From NCBI RefSeq assembly GCF_026965555.1, contig NZ_CP114040.1, positions 8,096,001 to 8,160,000 of the forward strand: a DNA stretch of 64,000 nt. The letters are read 5' to 3'. The notes beneath the pieces are model-generated. The model was not told the DNA's origin, made no database searches, and saw nothing but the letters and a program-made list of their open reading frames with translations. This DNA comes from Nannocystis punicea (GTDB taxonomy: Bacteria > Myxococcota_A > Polyangia > Nannocystales > Nannocystaceae). The translations under genes and the position numbers were made by a program. Positions 55,664 to 63,187 of this stretch are shown piece by piece; within the stretch, counting starts at the first letter, position 1; each line of letters opens with the position of its first letter.

Positions 55664-57574
55664 ATGACGACGTCGAGCGATTCTTTCATCGATTCTGTCT
55701 GGCGTACGTCCTCCGGCGGCGCCGCGGTCGGCGACCTCCGCGCCGCGATCGCGGAGATCGAGGCCGTGTTGCTGGCCAGCGGTCTCCTCACCGGCGCGGC
55801 CGTGACCGTCCACGAGGGCTCGCAGGGCGGCAAGATCCTCGTCGCCCACCTGGTGCCGCGCGCCCCCGCGAATTTCCGCCCGGCAGTGTTGCTCGAGCGC
55901 CTGCGAGACGAGCTGTCGGGCTGTCCGCTGCCCTCGCGCTTCGTCCTCCTCGACGCGCTGCCGCTCGATCTCGACGGCGAGATCGATCGCGAGGCCCTCG
56001 TCGAGGGTCAGCCGCAATCGGGCGTGTTCAGCGCCGCGCCGATCATCGCTGCCACCTACGACCCGCTCACGGCCCAGCTGGCGGCGCTCTGGGCCGACAT
56101 CCTCGGGATCGCGGTGGTCCTCCCGGACGACGATTTCTTCGACCTGGGGGGCGACTCCTTGCGGGCCGCGCGCCTGGTCCTGCGAATCGCCGACGCGTAC
56201 CACGTTCAGTTCCCGGTCCACGCGCTCTACGAGGCCCGCACCTTGCGGGCGTGCGCGACCGTGGTGCAGCGGGCGCAGCGCGGGGAAGAGGCGCTGAGCG
56301 GCACGGGGCCGGAGCAATGGCAGGCCGACGCGCGCCTACCTGCGGACATCCTGGCCCTGATCGAGACCACGGCCACCCGGGAGCGCGCCCCCGTCGACGC
56401 GTGGCGCTCCGGGGAGGTCTTCCTCACCGGCGCGACCGGCATCCTCGGGTCGTTCCTGCTGCGCGACCTCCTCACGTCGACCACCGCCTGCGTCCATTGT
56501 CTGGTGCAGGCCAACAATCGCCAGGTCGGCTTGCTCCGCTTGCGGCAGGCGCTCAGCAAATATGGTCTCTGGCAGGAGTCGTTCGCGTCGCGGATCCACG
56601 TCGTCCCCGGCGACCTCCGGCGGCCGCGCTTCGGGCTCGACGCCCCCGCCTTCGAGGCGCTCGCGTACATGGTCGACGCGGTGTTCCACGCCGGCGAACA
56701 CGTCAACTTCGTCGAGCCCTACCTGAGCCATCGCGCGACCAATGTCGGGGGCACCGCCGAGGTGCTCCGCCTGGCCGCCACGGGCGTGCCGAAGCCGGTC
56801 CACCACGTGTCGTCGATCATGGTGTTCGGCCCGAGCGGGTTCTTCGGCGGCGCCCGGCGGATCCACGAGGACGACGACCTCGACGAATCTCTGCAGTACC
56901 TGTCGTTCGACCTCGGCTACACGGCGAGCAAGTGGGTCGCGGAGACCATGGTGTGGGAGGCCGCGCGCGCGGGGCTGACTGTGACGGTGTACCGCCCCGG
57001 CTTCCTCGCGGGCCACAGCGGGACCGGGGCCGGCAACCCCGACGACTTCATCGGCCGCCTGGTGCGCGGCGCGATCCAGATCGGCGCATTCCCGGATCTG
57101 CCGCGCCAGCGCATGGAGTTCGTGCCGGTCGACCACGCCAGCCGCGCGATCCTGCATATCGCCGAGCAGGCCGATCATCAGAACCGGGCCCACCACCTGG
57201 TGCCGCCCGATCCGTCGCTGTCGATCGATCTCAACGACTTCTTCTACCTGGTCGCCAGCTTCGGCTATCGCCTGTCGCGCCGGCCCTACCGACAATGGCT
57301 CGAGCGCATCCTGCAGGACTGCCGCGAGCGCGACAACCCGCTGTGTCCCCTGCTGCCGATGCTGTCCGAGCGCGTGTACAAGGGCGAGCTCACCCGCTGG
57401 GAGCTCCACGAGGACATGCCGGCCTACGACATGGCCAACGCCCTGTGGGCGCTCTCCAGCAGCGACCTCGAGTTCCCCGTGATCGATCGGCCGCTGATGG
57501 CGAAGTACCTCCGCCGCTGGCTCGCCGCCGATCGCCTGCCCGCGGTGCGCGCGACGGCGGCCGGTCGCTGGTGA
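55664..57574 (+). CDS. NRPS-like protein: adenylation C-lobe remnant, carrier protein, thioester reductase
   Basis: A 636-residue protein from the ATG 55664, with AAAGGAGG just upstream. Residues of about 25-115 match the small C-terminal lobe of adenylation domains, ending LPLDLDGEIDREAL, where the catalytic Lys is Glu106. A carrier protein follows (FFDLGGDSLRAARL, phosphopantetheine Ser165). Then comes a thioester-reductase (SDR-type) domain: TGATGILG at 255-262, HVNFVEPY, and YTASK (Y419/K423). The large adenylation core is absent, so loading must occur in trans, or this domain is vestigial. Product: probably reductive release of a peptide or fatty thioester as an aldehyde or alcohol. Confidence 0.87.
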   Translation: MTTSSDSFIDSVWRTSSGGAAVGDLRAAIAEIEAVLLASGLLTGAAVTVHEGSQGGKILVAHLVPRAPANFRPAVLLERLRDELSGCPLPSRFVLLDALPLDLDGEIDREALVEGQPQSGVFSAAPIIAATYDPLTAQLAALWADILGIAVVLPDDDFFDLGGDSLRAARLVLRIADAYHVQFPVHALYEARTLRACATVVQRAQRGEEALSGTGPEQWQADARLPADILALIETTATRERAPVDAWRSGEVFLTGATGILGSFLLRDLLTSTTACVHCLVQANNRQVGLLRLRQALSKYGLWQESFASRIHVVPGDLRRPRFGLDAPAFEALAYMVDAVFHAGEHVNFVEPYLSHRATNVGGTAEVLRLAATGVPKPVHHVSSIMVFGPSGFFGGARRIHEDDDLDESLQYLSFDLGYTASKWVAETMVWEAARAGLTVTVYRPGFLAGHSGTGAGNPDDFIGRLVRGAIQIGAFPDLPRQRMEFVPVDHASRAILHIAEQADHQNRAHHLVPPDPSLSIDLNDFFYLVASFGYRLSRRPYRQWLERILQDCRERDNPLCPLLPMLSERVYKGELTRWELHEDMPAYDMANALWALSSSDLEFPVIDRPLMAKYLRRWLAADRLPAVRATAAGRW

Positions 57575-57804
57575 GCCCGCAGGGCGAGCCGGCGCCGCTC
57601 GCCCGCCAGTCGACGTGCGGTTCGTCATGGGGCGGCGCCCTCGCTCGCGGCCGGGCCTCGCCCCGCGCCGTTCGTCGGAGCCGCCGAACCCCGCGCTGCG
57701 GGCCGCGGACGGGCCGCGTCGAAAAAATTCGCCGGCCGTGTCACAACCGGCACCGGCTACTTCGTCTTGTCCTTGCGCGTGCAGCGAGCACGCGGGAGAC
57801 GAAC

Positions 57805-58266
57805 ATGACCCCACGACTGCAGAATCCGTTCAAACTCGCCCCCGAGGGCACCAAGGCGATGATGGCGCTGGAGGCGAGCTTCAAGTCGAGCGGCCTCGAG
57901 CACAGCCTGATGCACCTGGTGAAGCTGCGCGCCTCGCAGATCAACGGCTGCGCCTTCTGCATCCACATGCACGCGACCGACGCCCGCAAGGAGGGCGAGA
58001 CCGAGATGCGGCTCTACATGCTCAACGCGTGGCGCGAGTCGCCCCTGTACACCCCGCGGGAGCGCGCCGCGCTGGCCTGGACCGAGGCCCTCACGCGCCT
58101 GGCCGACACCGGCGCGCCCGACAGCGACTACGAGCTGGTCAAGGCGCAGTTCAGCGAGGCCGAGCAGGTCCAGCTGACCCTGCTGATCGGCGCCATCAAC
58201 GTGTGGAACCGGCTGCAGGTCGGCTTCCGCGCGGCGCACCCCGTGGAACCGAGTGCAGCTCGCTGA
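57805..58266 (+). CDS. Carboxymuconolactone decarboxylase-family (AhpD-like) protein
   Basis: A 153-residue product from ATG 57805. LVKLRASQINGCAFCIHMHA holds the C-x2-C redox pair and the His of the AhpD/CMD fold. The family includes peroxide-reducing enzymes and decarboxylases. Its 3' end overlaps the start of an ECF41-type sigma gene, and CMD genes are commonly the targets of ECF41 sigma factors, so it is probably part of that regulon. Confidence 0.88.
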   Translation: MTPRLQNPFKLAPEGTKAMMALEASFKSSGLEHSLMHLVKLRASQINGCAFCIHMHATDARKEGETEMRLYMLNAWRESPLYTPRERAALAWTEALTRLADTGAPDSDYELVKAQFSEAEQVQLTLLIGAINVWNRLQVGFRAAHPVEPSAAR

Positions 58267-59125
58267 CGACGGGATGGACGCCTTCGAGGCGCAGCGGCCC
58301 CGGCTGCAGCGCCTCGCGTATCGCATGCTCGGCTCGGTCGCCGAGGCCGAGGACGTCGTGCAGGACGCGTGGCTGCGCTGGCACAAGATCGAGGCGCCGG
58401 TCGACGCCCCCGCCGCGTACCTCCACCGGGTCGTCGCGCGGCTCTGCCTCGATCGCATGAAGTCGGCGCGCGCCCGGCGAGAGACCTACGTCGGCGCCTG
58501 GCTGCCCGAGCCGTTGCTCGCGCCCGAGTCCGACCTCGACGACGATCTGACGCTCCCCCTGATGCTGGCGCTCGAGCGCCTGTCGCCGCTCGAGCGCGCC
58601 GCGTTCCTCCTGCACGATGTCTTCGACGTCGCGCTCGGCGAGATCGCCAGCACGCTCGACCGCGACGCCGCGGCCGTGCGCCAGCTGGCCGCTCGCGCGC
58701 GCAAGCACGTGCAGGCGGCCCGGCCGCGCTACCGCGTCGAGCAGGCCGAGGCCCACCGGATCGCCGAGGCCTTCTTCGTCGCCTCGCGCGACGGCGACCT
58801 GCAGGCCCTGCAGACGATTCTGGCCGAGGACGTGGTGATCCACGGCGACGGCGGCGGCCGTGTGCTCGCCTTCCGCAACCCGATCCGCGGCCTCGCGCGC
58901 GTGCTTCGCCTGTACGCCGGGCTCCGCCGCAAGTTCACCGAGCCGCCCACCATGCTGCGCCCGCTGGTGATCGACGGCCTGCCCGGCTACGCCAGCATCG
59001 AGCGCGGCCGCGTGTTTCAGACCACCGCGCTCGAGCTGCGCGACGGCAGGGTCGCCGCGGTCTACATCGTCCGCAACCCCGACAAGCTCCGCCACGTCGC
59101 CGCCTCCCTCGACGCGAAGCCGTAG
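58253..59125 (+). CDS. ECF41-type sigma factor with SnoaL-like C-terminal domain
   Basis: A 290-residue sigma factor starting at GTG 58253, inside the CMD gene. Sigma-2 is RLAYRMLGSVAEAEDVVQDA and sigma-4 is LSPLERAAFLLHDVFDVALG. The C-terminal extension of about 120 residues is a SnoaL-type fold with DGGGRVLAFRNPI and the conserved NPDKL (RNPDKLRHV) motif, both hallmarks of ECF41. In that group the extension itself controls activity, with no anti-sigma factor. The target is likely the CMD gene directly upstream. Confidence 0.9.
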   Translation: MQLADDGMDAFEAQRPRLQRLAYRMLGSVAEAEDVVQDAWLRWHKIEAPVDAPAAYLHRVVARLCLDRMKSARARRETYVGAWLPEPLLAPESDLDDDLTLPLMLALERLSPLERAAFLLHDVFDVALGEIASTLDRDAAAVRQLAARARKHVQAARPRYRVEQAEAHRIAEAFFVASRDGDLQALQTILAEDVVIHGDGGGRVLAFRNPIRGLARVLRLYAGLRRKFTEPPTMLRPLVIDGLPGYASIERGRVFQTTALELRDGRVAAVYIVRNPDKLRHVAASLDAKP

Positions 59126-59136
59126 GGCGATCGCGA

Positions 59137-59152
59137 CTGTCCCGAGAGACAG
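59137..59152. repeat. Dispersed palindrome copy CTGTC-CCGAGA-GACAG
   Basis: A 5-base stem with a six-base loop, twelve bases after the ECF41 gene stop. It belongs to the TGTCC family found elsewhere and could serve as a weak terminator. Confidence 0.6.
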
Positions 59153-59213
59153 GTTCAAAGACCGAGCGGGCCCTCCGCTCGCTCCGAGGGCGCGCCGGGT
59201 GTAGATTCGCGGC

Positions 59214-60365
59214 ATGAGATGGACCCGCCTCCTCGCAGCGCTCGCGGCGACGCTGTGCGCGTGCGCCCGCCCCACGCGCTCGCCGACGATCGCCCCGATC
59301 GAGCGCGCGCTCGCCTCGGAGCGACCACGGTTCGAACCGTTCACCCTGCGCTCCGAACGGCTCTCGCTATTCGCCGGCCGCGACGTGACGTTCGAGGCGA
59401 TGGTCCTGACCCCGGCGAACTACGACCCCGCGTGCGGCGGGCCGGCGCTGTACTTCCTCCACGGCTTCGGCAGCAGCGCCCTGCGCACGGGGGCGGGTTA
59501 CACGGGCGACGTGCTCGCGCGCGACGAGGCCGGCGTCGCGCCGCCGCTGATCCGCGTGTTCCTCGACGCCAACCACCCGCTGGGCCACCACGTGTTCGCC
59601 GACTCGGCCAACACCGGGCCGTGGAGCACCGCCCTCGTCGAGGAGCTGCTCCCGGCGATCGAGGCCCGCTACGGCGCGCTCCCCGAGCCCTCGGCCCGCT
59701 TCCTCGGCGGCCACAGCAGCGGCGGCTGGGCGAGCCTGTGGCTGCAGATCGATCACCCCGAGACGTTCGGCGGCGTGTGGAGCCTCGCCCCCGATCCGGT
59801 CGACTTTCACAGCTTCACCAACGTCGACCTGTACGGCGACGACAACATGTACCGCGCGCCCGACGGCGACGCGGTCCCGCTGGTGCGCGAGGGCGCGAAG
59901 GTCGTCACCACCCTCGAGACCTTCGTCCGCGCCGACCCGGAGGGCCGGCGGATCTACGCCAGCTTCGACGCGGTGTTCAGCCCGCGCGGGCCCGGCGGTC
60001 CGGTGCCGCTGTTCGACCGCGAGACCGGGCGGATCGATCGCGCGGTGGTCCGGAGCTGGGAGCAATACGACATCGCGGCCCGGCTGCGCCGCGAGTGGCC
60101 CACTCTCGGCCCGCGGCTCGGCGACAAGCTGCACGTGATCGTCGGCCTGGAGGACACCTATTACCTCGAGGCGCCGGTGCGCCTGCTCGCCCAGGCGCTC
60201 GCGCAGCTCGGCGGCCGCGCGGACATCGTGTTCGTGCCCGGCCGCGCTCACGTCGACCTGTTCGACCCTCACCCCGAGCTGTACCCCGGAGGTCTCCTCA
60301 AACGCATCGAGGACGAGATGTGGACGAACTTTCGCGCGACCCACCCGCGGCCGCGCTGCCCCTGA
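59214..60365 (+). CDS. Alpha/beta-hydrolase (esterase) lipoprotein
   Basis: A 383-residue product. The leader MRWTRLLAALAATLCAC ends in a lipobox. The body is an esterase D/enterochelin-esterase-type alpha/beta hydrolase: ALYFLHGFGSS gives the oxyanion region, FLGGHSSGGWAS the nucleophile Ser, and a late GRAHVDLFD the catalytic His. It probably acts on esters or small peptides in the periplasm. It is not obviously linked to its neighbours. Confidence 0.85.
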   Translation: MRWTRLLAALAATLCACARPTRSPTIAPIERALASERPRFEPFTLRSERLSLFAGRDVTFEAMVLTPANYDPACGGPALYFLHGFGSSALRTGAGYTGDVLARDEAGVAPPLIRVFLDANHPLGHHVFADSANTGPWSTALVEELLPAIEARYGALPEPSARFLGGHSSGGWASLWLQIDHPETFGGVWSLAPDPVDFHSFTNVDLYGDDNMYRAPDGDAVPLVREGAKVVTTLETFVRADPEGRRIYASFDAVFSPRGPGGPVPLFDRETGRIDRAVVRSWEQYDIAARLRREWPTLGPRLGDKLHVIVGLEDTYYLEAPVRLLAQALAQLGGRADIVFVPGRAHVDLFDPHPELYPGGLLKRIEDEMWTNFRATHPRPRCP

Positions 60366-60501
60366 CGCACCCGCCCACGCTGCCCCGGCGGAGCCGCGCA
60401 GGATCGAGGGCCGCTCCCGCTGCGACCGACAGGTGCAGACCGACGGCGACCTCGGGCCGATTCGCTTGACCGCGGCCCCGCCCGCCGTCTCTACTCGCCC
60501 C

Positions 60502-61956
60502 ATGACGTTATTGCTTACGAGTATCGTCGGCGTCCGCCGGTCCCTGTTCTCCGTCCTGGGCCTGCTGGTCGCGTGCGGCCCGACTTCGGCGGGGACGGAC
60601 AGCGACGGCGGCAGCGACGGCAGCAGCAGCAGCACGGCCTCCACCACCCCGACGACCCCCACCACGGCCAGCGACAGTCCGCCCGCGTGCGACGGCGAGC
60701 TCGTCGAGATCGCCCAGGCGCACGTCGAGCCGACCACGCCCTCGGGCTACCAGCAATGCGACGACGGCATGATCCACCGCGCCGAGGCGCGCGAGTGCCT
60801 GATGCCGGCGACGCCCACGAGCTGCCCCGGGACCGGCGGCGGCGAGTGCAAGACCAACGAGGATTGCACCGAGCAGCCGTTCGGCTCGTGCCAGCTCAAC
60901 AGCGGCGACATCGACTCCGCGGACTGCGCCTGCGTCTACGGCTGCCGCACCGACGCCGACTGCGACGTCGGCGAGGTGTGCCGCTGCGCCGGCGCGGGGC
61001 TCGGCCAGGCGACGCGCTGCATCTCGGCCCAATGCACGCTCGACGCCGACTGCGGCGGCGTCCTGTGCGGCCTGTCGCCGGACGACTGCGTCAACTCGCC
61101 CGTGCAGGCCTGCCAGACCCCGCAGGACAGCTGCGACCAGCAGTCCGACTGCGGCGTCCCGTGCGTGTTCGCGGACGATCGCTGGCAGTGCCAGACGGAC
61201 TTCTGCGGGCGCCCCTTCGTCGTCGCCGGCGCGCCCGCACGCGCCCCCGCGATCGCGCGCGACGACTGGCGGGCCCTCCTCGCCGCGCCGTCCGCCCCGC
61301 CCGCCCTGCGCCGCCGCCTCGCCGCCCACTGGACCCGCATCGCCGGCTTCGAGCACGCGTCGGTGGCCTCGTTCGCCCGCTTCATCCTCGACCTGCTGAC
61401 CCTCGGCGCCCCGCCCGAGCTGGTGCTCGCGGCCCAGCAGGCGCTCGCCGACGAGGTCGAGCACGCGCGCATCGGCTTCGCGCTGGCCAGCCTGTACGAA
61501 GGGACAGGCGTCGGCCCTGGCCCGCTGCCGACCGCCGACGCGGACCCCCGCGCCGACCCGGACGCCCTGATCGCCGCGGCGATCGCCGAGGCCTGCGTCG
61601 CCGAGACCCTCGCCGGCCTCGAGCTGCTCGAGGCCGCCGCCCACGCCGCCGACCCCGGCCTGCGCCGGGTGCTCGCGCGGATCGCCGGCGACGAGCAGCG
61701 CCACGCCGAGCTCGGCTGGCGGTTCGTCCGCTGGGCCCTGGAGGGCGCCGACGCGCCTCGGCGCGAGCGGGCCCGGGCGGCCTTCGCCGGGGCGATCGCG
61801 CAGGCAGAGGCTGAACTTTCGCACATGTCCGAATTGCCAGCCGACCCGGAGCTGCGCGCGCACGGGGTCGTCGACCCGCCGCTGCGCGCCGCTGCGTGGC
61901 GCCGCGGCCTCGACGCCCTGGTCCGCCCGGCCGCCGCCGCCGTGTGCGCCGCCTGA
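60502..61956 (+). CDS. Lipoprotein: Cys-rich domain plus ferritin-like diiron domain
   Basis: A 484-residue product from ATG 60502 with leader MTLLLTSIVGVRRSLFSVLG ending VAC. A Ser/Thr linker is followed by a domain with about 22 Cys (residues 60-235). Then FCGRPFVVAGAPARAPAIARDDW introduces a ferritin-like bundle with probable ligands E284, E320, H323, E368, E398 and H401 (EHAS, EVEHAR, AETLAG, DEQRHA). The tail module from GRPF onwards is the same as in the 40719 gene, but the N-terminal domain differs. This suggests a modular family of surface diiron proteins. Confidence 0.85.
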   Translation: MTLLLTSIVGVRRSLFSVLGLLVACGPTSAGTDSDGGSDGSSSSTASTTPTTPTTASDSPPACDGELVEIAQAHVEPTTPSGYQQCDDGMIHRAEARECLMPATPTSCPGTGGGECKTNEDCTEQPFGSCQLNSGDIDSADCACVYGCRTDADCDVGEVCRCAGAGLGQATRCISAQCTLDADCGGVLCGLSPDDCVNSPVQACQTPQDSCDQQSDCGVPCVFADDRWQCQTDFCGRPFVVAGAPARAPAIARDDWRALLAAPSAPPALRRRLAAHWTRIAGFEHASVASFARFILDLLTLGAPPELVLAAQQALADEVEHARIGFALASLYEGTGVGPGPLPTADADPRADPDALIAAAIAEACVAETLAGLELLEAAAHAADPGLRRVLARIAGDEQRHAELGWRFVRWALEGADAPRRERARAAFAGAIAQAEAELSHMSELPADPELRAHGVVDPPLRAAAWRRGLDALVRPAAAAVCAA

Positions 61957-61980
61957 GCGCCGCGGCGGTGGTTATCACCA

Positions 61981-62006
61981 GGCTCATGGGACATGTCCCA
62001 TGAGCC
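61981..62006. terminator. 26-base perfect palindrome between convergent genes
   Basis: GGCTCATGGGACA followed directly by its exact reverse complement, with no loop in DNA. It lies between the stops at 61956 (plus) and 62022 (minus), so it can serve both as a bidirectional terminator. It also holds GGGACATGTCCC, a variant of the dispersed palindrome. Confidence 0.65.
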
Positions 62007-62021
62007 ATCAACATCCTCGCC

Positions 62022-62957
62022 TCAGCCGCCGAGGCGTACCCGCCGCAGCGCGACCTCCTGCTCGTCGCTGTGATGGCAGCAGTAGCCGACCTCGACCCGC
62101 GCCGCGTCGATGGCGAACGCGTGCTCCTCGTCGATCGGCAGCGCCCCGCGGTGGCCCGAGAAGATCACGACCGACGGGCCCTCGGGGATCGCGATCTCGA
62201 TCGCCGCCGGCGTGATCACGTCGAGCGCCTCCCCGCAGGCCGGCACGATCGAGTGGCCGAGCGGCTCGAACACGCTGCCGAGGCCGTTGTCGAACCCGCC
62301 GCGGACTGCCACCGCCAGGATCGAGTCGTCGAGCCGCTGCAGGCGGACCGCCTGGAACACCGAGAACTCCTCGGATTGGCCGACGTACAGCTTGACCTCG
62401 TCGTCCGCCGCCCAGTCGACCTCGCCCTCGGGCGCCGCCGCGATCTTGAACGTCGCCGTCTGCGGCGCCCCGTCGAGCTCGCACGCCAGCTCGGTCGTCA
62501 CCGTCCCCGCGTCGACCGCCACCGACGCGACCGTGCACGTCAGGTCGGCCTTGAAGTTGGCGAAGTTCTCGGTCGGCAGCCAGCCCGGCCCCTCGATCGA
62601 GAACGCGGCCGAGACCGCCGGATCGGCCGGCGCGACGCACTCCTCGGGGAGGTCGGGGTCCGGGCCGGTGTCGTCGGTCCCGGCCGTGTCGTCGGTGGCC
62701 GCGGTCACCTCGCCGTCCGTCTCGGTCTCGGTCGGCTCGGGCTCGCTCCCCGTCGCTTCGGGCTCGGTCGCGGGTGCGACCGTCGGATCGTCATGGGTCG
62801 CGCCCGACGGGTCGCCCTCGGTCGCCGCGGTCTCGGTGGCGGGATCGGTGTCGGTCGCGCTGTCGGAGCCCTCCTTGGGCGTACAGGCGGCGACGGCGAC
62901 GAACAACGAAGCGAACATCACGGATTCAAGCGAAGCCAAGCGCATGCAAAGAAACAT
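62022..62957 (-). CDS. Lipoprotein with acidic linker, function unknown
   Basis: A 311-residue product. ATG 62957 is preferred because of GAGGGG upstream; ATG 62945 is an alternative. The leader ends AVAAC. A Thr/Glu/Asp/Pro-rich linker (to about residue 110) precedes a beta-rich domain of about 190 residues (FSIEGPGWLPTENFANFKAD, VYLYVGQSEEF-like, VAVRGGFDNGLGSVFE) with a Cys-Cys-His-His motif near the end (YCCHHSDEQEV). No known family was recognised. The long inverted repeat at 63028 may be its operator. Confidence 0.75.
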   Translation of the reverse strand: MFLCMRLASLESVMFASLFVAVAACTPKEGSDSATDTDPATETAATEGDPSGATHDDPTVAPATEPEATGSEPEPTETETDGEVTAATDDTAGTDDTGPDPDLPEECVAPADPAVSAAFSIEGPGWLPTENFANFKADLTCTVASVAVDAGTVTTELACELDGAPQTATFKIAAAPEGEVDWAADDEVKLYVGQSEEFSVFQAVRLQRLDDSILAVAVRGGFDNGLGSVFEPLGHSIVPACGEALDVITPAAIEIAIPEGPSVVIFSGHRGALPIDEEHAFAIDAARVEVGYCCHHSDEQEVALRRVRLGG

Positions 62958-63027
62958 GCCCCGGCCCCTCGTCCCCGTCAAGCTCGCGCGCCTCGCATTG
63001 CACGTACCGCCCCGCGCGCCCGAGCGC

Positions 63028-63057
63028 GACACGAATGTCATGACCGACATTCGTGTC
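63028..63057. promoter_or_regulatory. Perfect 12-base inverted repeat upstream of the 62957 gene
   Basis: GACACGAATGTC and GACATTCGTGTC are perfect reverse complements separated by ATGACC, 71 bases before the start at 62957. The arms are much longer than random, and the position fits an operator for a dimeric repressor (TetR or similar) or a hairpin in the leader RNA. Confidence 0.55.
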
Positions 63058-63187
63058 ACGGTGTCATCAATCACCGACGCGCCCCGCGAATCAACGCACC
63101 CCGCTCACCCGCGCGAATCAGCGGCAGGACCGGCCTCGCCTGGCGCCGATCCCCGAACTGGACCGACGCCGATCCGCGAGGGTCGAA

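Noticed and set aside
59325..59345. GGTTCGAACC resembling a tRNA T-loop
   Set aside because: It lies inside the esterase gene and no cloverleaf can be drawn around it.
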